Positions 17,060 to 26,249 of a stretch of DNA of 64,000 bases are shown here, piece after piece (position 1 is the first letter of the stretch; every line of letters begins with the position of its first letter). Origin of the DNA: Pelagisphaera sp964404745. Lineage in GTDB: Bacteria > Verrucomicrobiota > Verrucomicrobiia > Opitutales > Opitutaceae. Position numbers and translations under genes: made by a program. The notes beneath the pieces were generated by a model, which worked only from the letters and a program-made list of their open reading frames with translations, made no database searches and was not told the DNA's origin. The DNA is taken from contig CAYOLG010000012.1 of NCBI GenBank assembly GCA_964404745.1, positions 1-64,000 on the forward strand. The letters are read 5' to 3'.

Positions 17060-20050
17060 ATGTCGAGCACTCAAGGGGCAACCGTTGCAAAACTTTCCGA
17101 TACAACCCGCTATGGATATAGCGATTCTTTCGCTAGACGTCACCTCGGAATAAGCGAACAAGACGCTTCAGAAATGGCCGCCGAAATCGGTTTCGAGTCG
17201 CTGGATGAGCTCGTAGACCAGGCCGTCCCCAAGGCTATCCGAATCTCCACCATCGACGAGCTTCCAGATTCGGTGAGCGAGAGCGAGATGCTTGCCGAGC
17301 TTAGGCAAATCGCATCCAAGAACTCAATAAAGAAATCCCTAATTGGTCTTGGGTATTCGAATACAATTACTCCTCCGCCAATCCTGAGAAACATTCTCGA
17401 AAATCCCGGTTGGTATACTCAATACACTCCCTACCAAGCGGAAATTTCCCAGGGCCGCATGGAAGCCCTTTTCAATTTCCAGACCATGGTGGCGGACTTG
17501 ACCGGCCTGGAAATCGCCAACGCTTCCCTTCTTGACGAAGGCACGGCGGCTGCCGAGGCCGTCTCCATGGCCTACGGGCTTCGAGGACGAGGGTCCAAGA
17601 ACGCCGTACTCATTTCCTCGAGATGCCATCCACAAACCATAGAGGTTGTGGAAATGCGGGCCGAACCCCTAGGCATCGACGTTAAAGTTGTGGATACCAA
17701 TCAACCCATCGACTTTAGCGCGGCATTCGCTATTGTTATCCAATATCCAGATACATTGGGCATTGCCAGCGATCTGACAGCTCTTGTCAAGGATGCCCAC
17801 AGAAATCGAGCCATGGCCATCGCCTGCTGCGATCTTCTTTCCTTGACCCTGCTTAAACCGCCCGGCGAGATGGGGTGCGACATCGCCGTGGGATCCGCTC
17901 AACGATTCGGCGTTCCATTAGGTTTCGGCGGGCCTCATGCCGCGTTTTTCGCCACAACTGAGGCCAACAAACGCAAAGCTCCGGGAAGAATCATTGGCCT
18001 GTCTAAGGATGCCGAAGGTAACCCCGCCTGGCGACTGGCCCTGCAAACTAGGGAGCAGCATATCCGGCGGGACAAAGCCACCAGCAACATCTGTACAGCC
18101 CAGGTGCTTCTAGCCAATATCGCGGCAGCCTACGCCATTTATCACGGTCCAGAGGGTCTCACGGAAATAGCAATGCGAATACGTCGGCTTGCCTTGACCG
18201 CGAAACAGATCCTCGGCGATTTCGGCTTCCGAGTAACTGAGGGCGAACGTTTCGATACCTTGGCAATAAACGCTCCCGAAGATTCCGTAGCAGCGATCAT
18301 CGATAAGGCTCAGGATGCTGGGTACAATTTGCGAAGGATTTCCGAAAATCTGATCGGCCTGACCATCGATGAGACCGTGACGCCTCGCGATTTAGCAACA
18401 GTATTGAACGCCTTCAATCCTGAGGATGGGATCACGGAAGTGAGCGTATGCGAAGTCGCGTCAACCGCCAACGCTTCGATCAGCCCGGAACTCCAGCGCC
18501 AATCGACCTTCCTCACCCAAGCGGTATTCAATCAGTACCACAGCGAAACAGAATTCGTCCGCTACCTTAAGAAGCTGGAAAACAAGGATCTCTCCCTGAC
18601 AAACTCGATGATCCCGCTCGGATCCTGTACCATGAAATTGAATGCGACAGCGGAGATGCTCCCCATTTCTTGGCCCGAATTCAGCGATATTCATCCCTTT
18701 GCTCCCTCGAGCCAAACGGTGGGATACCTTGAATTGATCGAACAATTGGAAATCTGGCTCGCTAGAATCACAGGATTCGCTGCGGTTTCCATTCAGCCGA
18801 ACGCAGGATCCCAGGGCGAGTACGCGGGGCTTCTAGCTATTCGCGGATACCATCGGTCCAACGGGCAAGAGAACCGGAACCTTTGCCTGATCCCTTCCTC
18901 GGCCCATGGAACCAATCCAGCCAGCGCCGTTATGGCCGGCATGAAGGTCGTGCCCGTAAATTGCGATACCCAAGGCAATATCGACCTCGATGACCTGGAA
19001 AAGAAAGCCGAATTGCATCGCGAGCACCTAGCGGCTCTCATGATCACCTACCCATCCACACATGGTGTCTTTGAATCATCGGTACAAGAGATTTGCCAAA
19101 TCGTTCACAACAACGGCGGCCAAGTATATATGGACGGCGCCAACATGAATGCCCAATGCGGATTGACGAGCCCTGGATTTATCGGGGCCGATGTTTGCCA
19201 TCTGAATCTACACAAGACATTTTGCATACCGCATGGAGGTGGTGGTCCCGGAGTCGGCCCCATCGGAGTCGCCAGCCACTTAGCCCCCTTTCTTCCTGGC
19301 CATCGTCTTAGCCCGGACCTCAAGGATCGAGCCACCGTCGGCGCCGTCTCCGCAGCTCCCTATGGAAGCGCCGGCATTCTGCCTATTTCATGGGCCTATA
19401 TCAGAATGATGGGCGAGAGCGGAATTACGCAGGCAACGAAAATCGCCATCCTAAACGCCAACTACATGGCGAAACGATTGGAACCTCATTTCCCCATCGT
19501 CTACCGTGGAGAAAACGGCTTGGTGGCCCATGAATTCATCGTCGATTTTCGAGAATGGAAAGACCGGGCAGGCGTCGACGTCGAAGACATCGCCAAGCGC
19601 TTAATGGACTACGGGTTTCACGCCCCTACCATGTCCTGGCCCGTGGCGGGAACCATGATGATCGAGCCAACCGAGAGCGAATCCAGGCGAGAGCTGGATC
19701 GTTTTTGCGACGCCTTGATTTCCATAAAAATGGAACTGGAACGGATCGAACAAGAAGTTTGGCCCCGGGACGACAACCCCTTAAAGAATGCTCCACACAC
19801 CAGCCAAAGAATCGCTTCCGACTCTTGGAGCTCTCCCTACAGCCGAGAACTTGCGGCTTTCCCCAGCGAGTCAACGCGAGACGGCAAGTACTGGCCGCCA
19901 GTGGCCCGAGTTGATAACGTCTTCGGTGACAGAAATCTCGTCTGCGCTTGCCCACCTTTGGAGGCTTATCATGATGAACCGAACTCTCGAATCAGTTTAG
20001 GCAAACAAACGATCCAAAATGGCGCTCATTCATTGCGACTTCTACTCTGA
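17060..20050 (+). CDS. gcvP: Glycine dehydrogenase (decarboxylating), P-protein
   Basis: A 996-aa PLP enzyme of the glycine cleavage system. It decarboxylates glycine and loads the aminomethyl group onto the H-protein lipoyl arm. Seen: the single-chain layout with an N-terminal half (RHLGIS start motif, GEMGCDIAVGSAQRFGVPLG region) and a C-terminal half with the PLP lysine in NLHKTFCIPHGGGGPG and the glycine-binding SAAPYGSAGI segment. After the usual C-terminal end (VCACPPLEAY) there are about 26 extra residues that run into the next gene. gcvT, gcvH and lpd are not in the window. I see no glycine riboswitch in the 87-base leader. Confidence 0.97.
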   Translation: MSSTQGATVAKLSDTTRYGYSDSFARRHLGISEQDASEMAAEIGFESLDELVDQAVPKAIRISTIDELPDSVSESEMLAELRQIASKNSIKKSLIGLGYSNTITPPPILRNILENPGWYTQYTPYQAEISQGRMEALFNFQTMVADLTGLEIANASLLDEGTAAAEAVSMAYGLRGRGSKNAVLISSRCHPQTIEVVEMRAEPLGIDVKVVDTNQPIDFSAAFAIVIQYPDTLGIASDLTALVKDAHRNRAMAIACCDLLSLTLLKPPGEMGCDIAVGSAQRFGVPLGFGGPHAAFFATTEANKRKAPGRIIGLSKDAEGNPAWRLALQTREQHIRRDKATSNICTAQVLLANIAAAYAIYHGPEGLTEIAMRIRRLALTAKQILGDFGFRVTEGERFDTLAINAPEDSVAAIIDKAQDAGYNLRRISENLIGLTIDETVTPRDLATVLNAFNPEDGITEVSVCEVASTANASISPELQRQSTFLTQAVFNQYHSETEFVRYLKKLENKDLSLTNSMIPLGSCTMKLNATAEMLPISWPEFSDIHPFAPSSQTVGYLELIEQLEIWLARITGFAAVSIQPNAGSQGEYAGLLAIRGYHRSNGQENRNLCLIPSSAHGTNPASAVMAGMKVVPVNCDTQGNIDLDDLEKKAELHREHLAALMITYPSTHGVFESSVQEICQIVHNNGGQVYMDGANMNAQCGLTSPGFIGADVCHLNLHKTFCIPHGGGGPGVGPIGVASHLAPFLPGHRLSPDLKDRATVGAVSAAPYGSAGILPISWAYIRMMGESGITQATKIAILNANYMAKRLEPHFPIVYRGENGLVAHEFIVDFREWKDRAGVDVEDIAKRLMDYGFHAPTMSWPVAGTMMIEPTESESRRELDRFCDALISIKMELERIEQEVWPRDDNPLKNAPHTSQRIASDSWSSPYSRELAAFPSESTRDGKYWPPVARVDNVFGDRNLVCACPPLEAYHDEPNSRISLGKQTIQNGAHSLRLLL

Positions 20051-20834
20051 AATCCTGGGGACCGGCACAGCTTTCGATGCCATTGTCCCGATGTTGCCAT
20101 CGACAGACGAATACGCTTCCAAATTCAACGGGGAGCCACTCCCTGTCCTCTTCCTACTGCATGGACTGCATTCGGACTACACCGCCTGGGCCCGCTACAC
20201 GTCAATCGAGCGGTATGCCGAGAAAAAAGGGATAGCGGTCGTCATGCCTGATGCTGGAAGAAGCTTCTACACGAACATGCATCAAGGTTACCGGTACTTC
20301 GACTTTTTTGCCGACGAACTTCCCCGCATCGCCAATCGTCTTTTGCCCATCTCAAACCGAAGCGAAGATCGATTCATAGCGGGCCTTTCAATGGGCGGAT
20401 ACGGCGCTTTTAAAATCGCATTGTCGCGGCCTAATCAATACAAGGCTGCAGCCAGTTTGTCAGGAGCCTTGTCCCTTGCCCGCATAGAGGAGCCTGATTC
20501 TCTGCTTCCCGAGTGGCCCATAATCTTCGGTCCCGATGGCGCTGTCAATCATCCTGAAAGCGACCTTTTGCTGTTAGCCAAGCGCTTCGCCCAATCGAAT
20601 GACAAAAACTCCCTCGATCTCTTCCAATGCTGCGGCACTGAAGACTTCCTTTACAAGGCGAACAGAGACTTCCTAGACGAAGCCCGAAAGCTAGGCATCG
20701 ATATTCACTACGAAGAAGAGCCAGGAGAGCACGAATGGGCCTATTGGGATATGAAAATCCAAAGCGTTCTCAACTGGCTTCCTCTCGGACAAAACGCCCT
20801 GCAAACTAGTGACGCTAAACGGTCCCATGAATAA
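20019..20834 (+). CDS. Alpha/beta-hydrolase esterase (S-formylglutathione hydrolase / antigen 85-like)
   Basis: A 271-aa serine esterase. Seen: the oxyanion region LFLLHGLHSD; the nucleophile elbow GLSMGGYGA; an Asp/His pair in the C-terminal third (CGTEDFLYKA and PGEHEWAYW). The N-terminus MALIHCDFYSE is the usual start for this putative-esterase family, so I keep it although it overlaps the end of gcvP by 32 bases. There is no signal peptide, so it is cytoplasmic. It is likely translated with gcvP and with the following DUF445 gene, which it overlaps by eight bases. The substrate is unknown; S-formylglutathione or a small acyl ester is a guess. Confidence 0.85.
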   Translation: MALIHCDFYSEILGTGTAFDAIVPMLPSTDEYASKFNGEPLPVLFLLHGLHSDYTAWARYTSIERYAEKKGIAVVMPDAGRSFYTNMHQGYRYFDFFADELPRIANRLLPISNRSEDRFIAGLSMGGYGAFKIALSRPNQYKAAASLSGALSLARIEEPDSLLPEWPIIFGPDGAVNHPESDLLLLAKRFAQSNDKNSLDLFQCCGTEDFLYKANRDFLDEARKLGIDIHYEEEPGEHEWAYWDMKIQSVLNWLPLGQNALQTSDAKRSHE

Positions 20835-21519
20835 AAGCCTCATCACCAATATTTTTTCCGCGTCCATCTTTGTAGTTGGCTTATACCTACCTGATAGCGA
20901 CGTGAAACCATTCGTCCTCAGCGCCGGTCTTTTTTCCCTTTCCGGGGCCCTAACTAATTGGCTCGCCGTACACATGCTTTTCGAGAAAGTTCCCGGCCTC
21001 TATGGATCGGGAGTCATCGTCGATCGGTTCGAGGAATTCAAAAACGGGATACAAAATCTTGTTATGGAGAATTTCTTCACCGAGGAGAATTTCAAGCGCT
21101 TCGCCGATGTAGCCCTGCATGAGGGCCTTTCGGCGGAAGGCATTCGTTCGACGATAGACATGGACGATATGTTCAATGGGTTCCTGGACGTAGTCGCCCG
21201 ATCGAAATTCGGAGGCATGCTTTCTCTAGTCGGCGGGCTCCGGGCTTTGGAGCCTCTGAGGGATCCGTTCAAAGAGGAATTCTCGAAGAAGCTTACGGAG
21301 ATCGTCGAAGACTTGGACCTTACGAAAAGCAATATGCACTTCGAAAACTTCCGCCCCGCTGTCGAAAGCCTGGTGAAAGGCAAACTCGATCAGTTGAAGC
21401 CAGAAGAAGTGAAGACCATTCTGGAAAAAATCATCCGGGAGCACCTGGGTTGGCTCGTCGTTTGGGGCGGCGTATTCGGCGGTGTCATTGGCCTTCTGGC
21501 CACTTTCGCTACCATCTAG
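20827..21519 (+). CDS. DUF445-family membrane protein
   Basis: A 230-aa membrane protein. Seen: two N-terminal hydrophobic segments (about residues 5-22 and 32-50) with the DUF445 signature ALTNWLAVHMLF followed by a Gly/Val segment; a long soluble helical middle with repeated E/K-rich helices; and a C-terminal hydrophobic helix rich in Gly (WGGVFGGVIGLLATF). The family is widespread but has no assigned function. Start chosen at ATG 20827, since the earlier frame opening overlaps more of the esterase and adds residues outside the family. Last of a probable gcvP-esterase-DUF445 unit. Confidence 0.8.
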   Translation: MNKSLITNIFSASIFVVGLYLPDSDVKPFVLSAGLFSLSGALTNWLAVHMLFEKVPGLYGSGVIVDRFEEFKNGIQNLVMENFFTEENFKRFADVALHEGLSAEGIRSTIDMDDMFNGFLDVVARSKFGGMLSLVGGLRALEPLRDPFKEEFSKKLTEIVEDLDLTKSNMHFENFRPAVESLVKGKLDQLKPEEVKTILEKIIREHLGWLVVWGGVFGGVIGLLATFATI

Positions 21520-21714
21520 GTGGCCCGCGCCCAGAGAAGAACCCTTGGGTAAGGTTTTAGATTGGGCCCTTGGATCCGAATTTCTACAACTATGCGGGCA
21601 AGTTTCAACGCCCCATGTCTTGAACTTCGAGCGGTAAAGCTAGCCGCTATTGCTGCTTGATGTCAGGACCCAGCTCGATCACTATCTTACACAACAATCA
21701 GCGAATTTCTACCA

Positions 21715-22368
21715 ATGGCCAAACGGATTTACATCGTCGACGACCATCCGCTCGTACGGCAAGGATTGTCTCAAGTAATTAACAGTGAAGCAGATATGGA
21801 AATCTGTGGCGAGGCAGAAGACGCTCCACAAGCTATGAAGGGCGTTGGCCCAGCTGATCCAGACGTCATCATAGTAGACATTTCGCTGAGAGGGAACAAC
21901 GGATTAGAACTCATTAAGAATCTGAAAGCCATTCACGAAAACATTCCGGTTCTCGTATTCTCCATGCACGATGAGTCCATTTACGCTCAGCGAGCGCTTC
22001 GGGCTGGGGCCAAGGCCTACGTCATGAAAAAGGAGTCTCCCAACAAAGTCGTCGAAGCCATTCGCAGCATCATCAAAGGAGAGATTTACGTGAGCCCCTC
22101 AGTAGCGGACCAAGTGCTGCAACAGATAGTAAATGGCCCGAACAACGCTACCTCGACCTCCCCCATCGATCGCTTGACCGACCGAGAGTTAGAAGTTGTC
22201 CAGCTGGTTGGTCGCGGTTTATCCAGCCGGGAAATCGCCGAAAGCCTGAATTTGAGCGTCAAAACGATCGAATCGCACCGGGCCCACGTTAAGGAGAAGC
22301 TAAATTTGCGCAACGCGACTGAGCTCGTTCAGTTTTCCGTTCAGTGGGTGGACCAGCAGGTCATGTAA
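21715..22368 (+). CDS. NarL/FixJ-family response regulator
   Basis: A 217-aa DNA-binding regulator. Seen: a receiver domain with the acidic pair in IVDDHPLVRQG, the phospho-acceptor Asp in IIVDISL (about residue 56), the Ser switch (VLVFSMHDE) and Lys in AKAYVMKKES; then a LuxR-type helix-turn-helix (LTDRELEVVQLVGRGLSS, and SVKTIESHRAHVKEKL). No histidine kinase lies nearby, so it is an orphan. The 195 bases upstream contain only minor hairpins. A second, damaged gene of the same family follows in tandem. Confidence 0.93.
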   Translation: MAKRIYIVDDHPLVRQGLSQVINSEADMEICGEAEDAPQAMKGVGPADPDVIIVDISLRGNNGLELIKNLKAIHENIPVLVFSMHDESIYAQRALRAGAKAYVMKKESPNKVVEAIRSIIKGEIYVSPSVADQVLQQIVNGPNNATSTSPIDRLTDRELEVVQLVGRGLSSREIAESLNLSVKTIESHRAHVKEKLNLRNATELVQFSVQWVDQQVM

Positions 22369-22420
22369 TCAAGCCCGTGAGTTCTGCCTTAAAGAAAAAC
22401 CATTGAGTATTAGGTATCAG

Positions 22421-22441
22421 CCTCCAAGGGAACATTGGAGG
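22421..22441 (+). terminator. Possible terminator hairpin after the response regulator
   Basis: A perfect seven-base stem, CCTCCAA and TTGGAGG, with a seven-base loop about 55 bases after the stop codon. No T-run follows, so it is a weak call. Confidence 0.3.
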
Positions 22442-22570
22442 CCCCACCCATCCATTCTAAGTGAAAACGGGTCGAGGATTGCATCAAATCAACCCCACCC
22501 TGTTCAGCAGCCGCCTGATGAACCTTTTACAAGCAATGTTCTATGATTCACGCAGCCTCCCGCAAGCGAG

Positions 22571-23228
22571 ATTCAGAAAATAAGTAAACCCACCCGAATT
22601 CTCGTCATCGACGAACAGCCGATTTACCGTTACGGCTTGGAAGAGCTGTTTCGGGATTCGGACGACTTTGAAGTTTGCGGTTTTGCAACAACCATCAACG
22701 GAGTAGATCCGTCCTTTTACGCTCCGGATATCGTAGCCCTCGATATTTTGGTCGACAAGAGCAACGGTATCGGAGCGGTGAAAGAGCTGAATCGCCGCTA
22801 CCCGAGGGCTTCAGTTCTCATTGCCTGTTCCCATGATGAGCGAATCTTCGCCGAACGCAGCCTTCGGGGCGGCGCTAAGGGGCGCGTAATTAAAGACGCT
22901 CCGATCGAAGAGCGTCTATGATGCGTTCAAATTTCTGGTGGAAGGGAATCTCTATTTGAGCCCGAATATGAAACGCTGCCTGCTCAATAAAATGAGCGGC
23001 CATGCGGCCAAGGATTCGATCTCCCTGCTCGGTCGACTTTCCAACAGAGAACTCCTGATAATCCAACATATTGGCGAATCTATGGACAATCGGGCAATCG
23101 CCAAAGAAATGAAGATCAGCATGAAAACGATCGAGTCCCACCGGTCTCGAATCAAGTCAAAGCTCGAACTTTCAAGTCCTAGCGAGCTGGTACGAATTGC
23201 CACTCGATTGAGGCATCGGAAACTCTGA
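22571..23228 (+). pseudogene. Frameshifted NarL/FixJ-family response regulator
   Basis: Two frames together make a full receiver plus LuxR-type regulator, a paralog of the gene before it. The first frame holds the receiver (ILVIDEQPIYRYGLEEL, conserved Asp in VALDILVD, Lys in RVIKDAP) and stops at TGA 22919-22921. The second frame, shifted by one base, continues with YDAFKFLVEGNLYLSPN and the helix-turn-helix (RLSNRELLIIQHIG, and TIESHRSRIKSKLEL). One inserted base near 22912-22919 explains it. The first frame also has no ATG or GTG before the receiver; the nearest ATG (22543) is in another frame. A pseudogene is the simplest reading. Programmed frameshifting at CTA-TGA or a sequencing error are the alternatives. 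Confidence 0.75.
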
Positions 23229-23434
23229 CATGGATTCGCAGGGAAATTTTAGTATTGCGCCGAGCCGATTTTCCCTTCTTTACATCGCTCTTACGCTAGA
23301 AGTCGGCGTCAAACGGCGTCTTCTTCCGCGGGACGCTCGATAATCAATCGAGTAATAGCGGTTAACTCAGCGACGAGCTTAGCTAACAATCTTTCCAGCG
23401 AAAGATTTCCGTTCCCGTGATCCGAAATCATAAC

Positions 23435-23707
23435 ATGCCACATAGTAAAGCTATCGATAAATCCAAGGTAATCAGCGACTTCAAAACGCACGATACCGAT
23501 ACGGGGTCTTGCGACGTGCAAATCGCCCTGCTGAGCGCTCGCATCAATCATTTGACCGAGCACCTGCGAGCCAATCGAAAGGACTTCCACACGCGCCGAG
23601 GGCTGATCGCGATGACCAGCCGACGACGCAAGCTGCTCAACTACTTGAAAAAGCACGATCTCGACAAGTACAATGAGCTCCTCAAGCGACTCAATCTCCG
23701 CAAGTAA
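23435..23707 (+). CDS. rpsO: 30S ribosomal protein S15
   Basis: A 90-aa protein of the small-subunit central domain that binds 16S rRNA and bridges to the large subunit. Seen: the family signature DTGSCDVQIALLSARINHLT, then RRGLIAMTSRRRKLLNYLKK and a C-terminal RLNLRK. I chose ATG 23435, giving the standard length, over GTG 23417, which adds six residues. The rpsO-pnp order seen here is common in bacteria. No clear Shine-Dalgarno site. Confidence 0.97.
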   Translation: MPHSKAIDKSKVISDFKTHDTDTGSCDVQIALLSARINHLTEHLRANRKDFHTRRGLIAMTSRRRKLLNYLKKHDLDKYNELLKRLNLRK

Positions 23708-23978
23708 GGATTTTGTCGTCCAAATCGATTCCCTAGTTGATCTGTTGATCTGTATACTAGGAAAACGATTTCTCTTCCACCGCTCTGATAGCCATAAGCC
23801 CCAATTGGATGGCAGCTATCTAGACGTTGTTCTTTAACTAACTAAAACCAAAATAACGCGTCCGAAACCGATCCTGGCGGACGGGATATTTCCGCATGAA
23901 ATCGCAATCCGCTGATTTCATTCTGAAATTTCTCTACGCAGCCAAGATCGCTTTCATCGCAGCACTGTAAATAAGACA
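23708..23978 (+). other. rpsO-pnp intergenic region
   Basis: 271 bases without a gene. An imperfect hairpin, GATAGC-CAT with ATG-GC-A-GCTATC (about 23788-23822), has no T-run and might be an RNase processing site, as found between rpsO and pnp in enterobacteria. That is inference only. Confidence 0.4.
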
Positions 23979-26168
23979 ATGATACAAAAACATAGTGTAA
24001 CGATTGATGATCTGAACATGACCATCTCAACTGGAGACCTGGCTCAGCTTGCCAGCGGATCCGTTACTATTACCGTCGGCGAAACCTGCGTGTTCGTCGC
24101 AGCAACAGCAGCCAACACCGTGCGGGAAGGCCAAGATTGGTTCCCGCTTACCGTTGACTACCGCGAGAAGTTTTCCGCGGCTGGACGAATTCCTGGCGGG
24201 TATTTCAAACGCGAGGCGCGCCCTACGGAAAAGGAAATCCTAACATCGCGCCTATGCGATCGCCCTTGCCGGCCGCTATTCCCCAAAGGCTTTCTGAACG
24301 AAGTTCAGATTATCGGATTTCTCCTTTCTACAGATAAATCCAATGAGCCAGATATCTCCATGATCAATGGAGCATCCGCTGCCCTGGCCATTTCCGACAT
24401 TCCTTGGAATGGGCCTATTGGCGCAGTTCGCGTTGGTCGCGTTGACGGCGAGTTCGTCGTCAATCCTACCGTTGAAGACCAATACTCTTCCGATCTCGAC
24501 TTGATCTACGTCGGTACCAAGACCGACATGCTCATGATCGAGGGGAGCGCTGCCCAACTACCAGAGGACGACTTCATCGCCGCACTGGAATTCGCCCACA
24601 AAGCCATTCAACCGGTGATCTCCGGAATAGAAGAGCTCGTTTCCATAGCCGGAAAAGCGAAATCGGAATTTCCACTCGTGGTCCTCGATCCGGGAATCAG
24701 GACCTTTGTAAAAGACCTTATCGGTGAAGACATCGCTAACGCTACTCGAATTGGCGACAAGCAAGAACGCAATGCCGCCATCGATAAACTGAAAGAAAAG
24801 GCGGAGGAAGGCTTGAAAGCGAAGCTTGGAGAACACGACTACAATCCCGCCCAGCTCTCCATGGCTATGGAAGAGCTGCAGGAGGTGGCGTACCGAGCTC
24901 CCATCTTGGCAAACGGTGAACGATCGGGCGGCCGCGGTCCCAACGAGCTACGCGAACTCAAGAGTCGCGTCGGACTCCTTCCCCGGGTACACGGGTCGGC
25001 GCTCTTTTCCAGAGGCGAAACGCAAGCTCTCGTATTTGCCACGCTAGGACCGACGAACGAAGCCCAACGGCTTGACGCCGTAACGGGTGGACCGGAATCG
25101 AAGTCCTTTATGCTTCACTACAACTTCCCGCCCTTTTCCGTTGGGGAAGCAGGCCGGTTCGGATTTACCGGAAGGCGGGAAATTGGCCACGGGGCCTTGG
25201 CAGAACGCTCGCTACTCCCTGTCGTGCCAGCCGAAGACCACTTCGCCTACTCTATCCGACTCGTATCTGAGGTAATGGCATCCAATGGATCTACTTCCAT
25301 GGCTTCTATTTGCGGCGGCACCTTGGCGCTTATGGACGCAGGCGTTCCTATAGCAGCTCCGGTTGCTGGAATTTCTTGCGGTCTGGTAACCGAAAACGAT
25401 GAGAACGGCAAAATTGCGAAAAGCGTCATTCTAACCGATATCCTCGGCGAGGAAGACCACTTTGGCGATATGGATTTTAAGATCGCCGGAACCCGCGAGG
25501 GCATCACCGGCTTTCAGCTCGACTTGAAGATAAACGGTTTGCCATTCGACATCGTACGAGCTTCCATATCTCAATCTCGGGAGGCCCGTTTGGCCATTCT
25601 CGACTCCATGACCGAGACCATCGACAAGCCTCGTGAAAACGTAAGCGAGAACGCCCCACGGATCACTACGATTCAGATAAATCCAGAAAAAATCGGGGCC
25701 CTCATCGGCCCGGGTGGAAAGAATATCCGCCGAATCGTGGAAATCACAGGCGCTCAGATCGACATAGACGAAGACAATAGCGGCAAAGTAAATATCTACG
25801 CCACCAGCGAAGAAGCCATGAATCGGGCGGTACAGGAGATCGATCTCGCTTGCGGTGAAATTGAAGAAGGGAAGATTTATCGCGGTATCGTCAAAGGCGT
25901 TAAAGAGTTTGGCTGCTTTGTTGAAGCCCTCCCCGGACAAGAGGGCCTCGTTCACATTTCCGAACTGGCCGACTTCCGCGTCAAGCGCACCGAGGATGTC
26001 TGCAAGCCCGGCGACGAGATGGTGGTAAAATGCATCGGGATCGACGAGAAGGGTCGCGTGCGCCTAAGCAGGCGAGCGGCCCTCGAAGAACTCGAAGCTC
26101 GTAAAGCGGCCAAGGAGGAGGAGGCCCCCGAGTCTGATTCAGAGAAAAAGCCCTCAGAAACTGCTTAA
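23979..26168 (+). CDS. pnp: Polyribonucleotide nucleotidyltransferase (PNPase)
   Basis: A 729-aa phosphorolytic 3'-5' exoribonuclease that forms a trimer and takes part in mRNA decay. Seen: two RNase PH domains (the first with PGGYFKREARPTEKE; the second with GRREIGHGALAERSL and the catalytic GDMDFKIAGT); a KH domain (IGPGGKNIRRI near residue 570); an S1 domain (GIVKGVKEFGCFVE); and an acidic Glu/Ser tail. Full length. Downstream of rpsO; its transcript ends at a strong terminator. Confidence 0.97.
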   Translation: MIQKHSVTIDDLNMTISTGDLAQLASGSVTITVGETCVFVAATAANTVREGQDWFPLTVDYREKFSAAGRIPGGYFKREARPTEKEILTSRLCDRPCRPLFPKGFLNEVQIIGFLLSTDKSNEPDISMINGASAALAISDIPWNGPIGAVRVGRVDGEFVVNPTVEDQYSSDLDLIYVGTKTDMLMIEGSAAQLPEDDFIAALEFAHKAIQPVISGIEELVSIAGKAKSEFPLVVLDPGIRTFVKDLIGEDIANATRIGDKQERNAAIDKLKEKAEEGLKAKLGEHDYNPAQLSMAMEELQEVAYRAPILANGERSGGRGPNELRELKSRVGLLPRVHGSALFSRGETQALVFATLGPTNEAQRLDAVTGGPESKSFMLHYNFPPFSVGEAGRFGFTGRREIGHGALAERSLLPVVPAEDHFAYSIRLVSEVMASNGSTSMASICGGTLALMDAGVPIAAPVAGISCGLVTENDENGKIAKSVILTDILGEEDHFGDMDFKIAGTREGITGFQLDLKINGLPFDIVRASISQSREARLAILDSMTETIDKPRENVSENAPRITTIQINPEKIGALIGPGGKNIRRIVEITGAQIDIDEDNSGKVNIYATSEEAMNRAVQEIDLACGEIEEGKIYRGIVKGVKEFGCFVEALPGQEGLVHISELADFRVKRTEDVCKPGDEMVVKCIGIDEKGRVRLSRRAALEELEARKAAKEEEAPESDSEKKPSETA

Positions 26169-26202
26169 CTCATCCGTTCTTCGGAATTTTCAGAGCCAAC
26201 GA

Positions 26203-26230
26203 GGCCAGAGTACGCTACTCTGGCCTTTTT
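26203..26230 (+). terminator. Rho-independent terminator after pnp
   Basis: A perfect ten-base stem, GGCCAGAGTA and TACTCTGGCC, with a three-base loop, followed directly by TTTTT. The surE start codon is only 20 bases further on. Confidence 0.93.
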
Positions 26231-26249
26231 CTGGTCCAGACAGTTTTTT

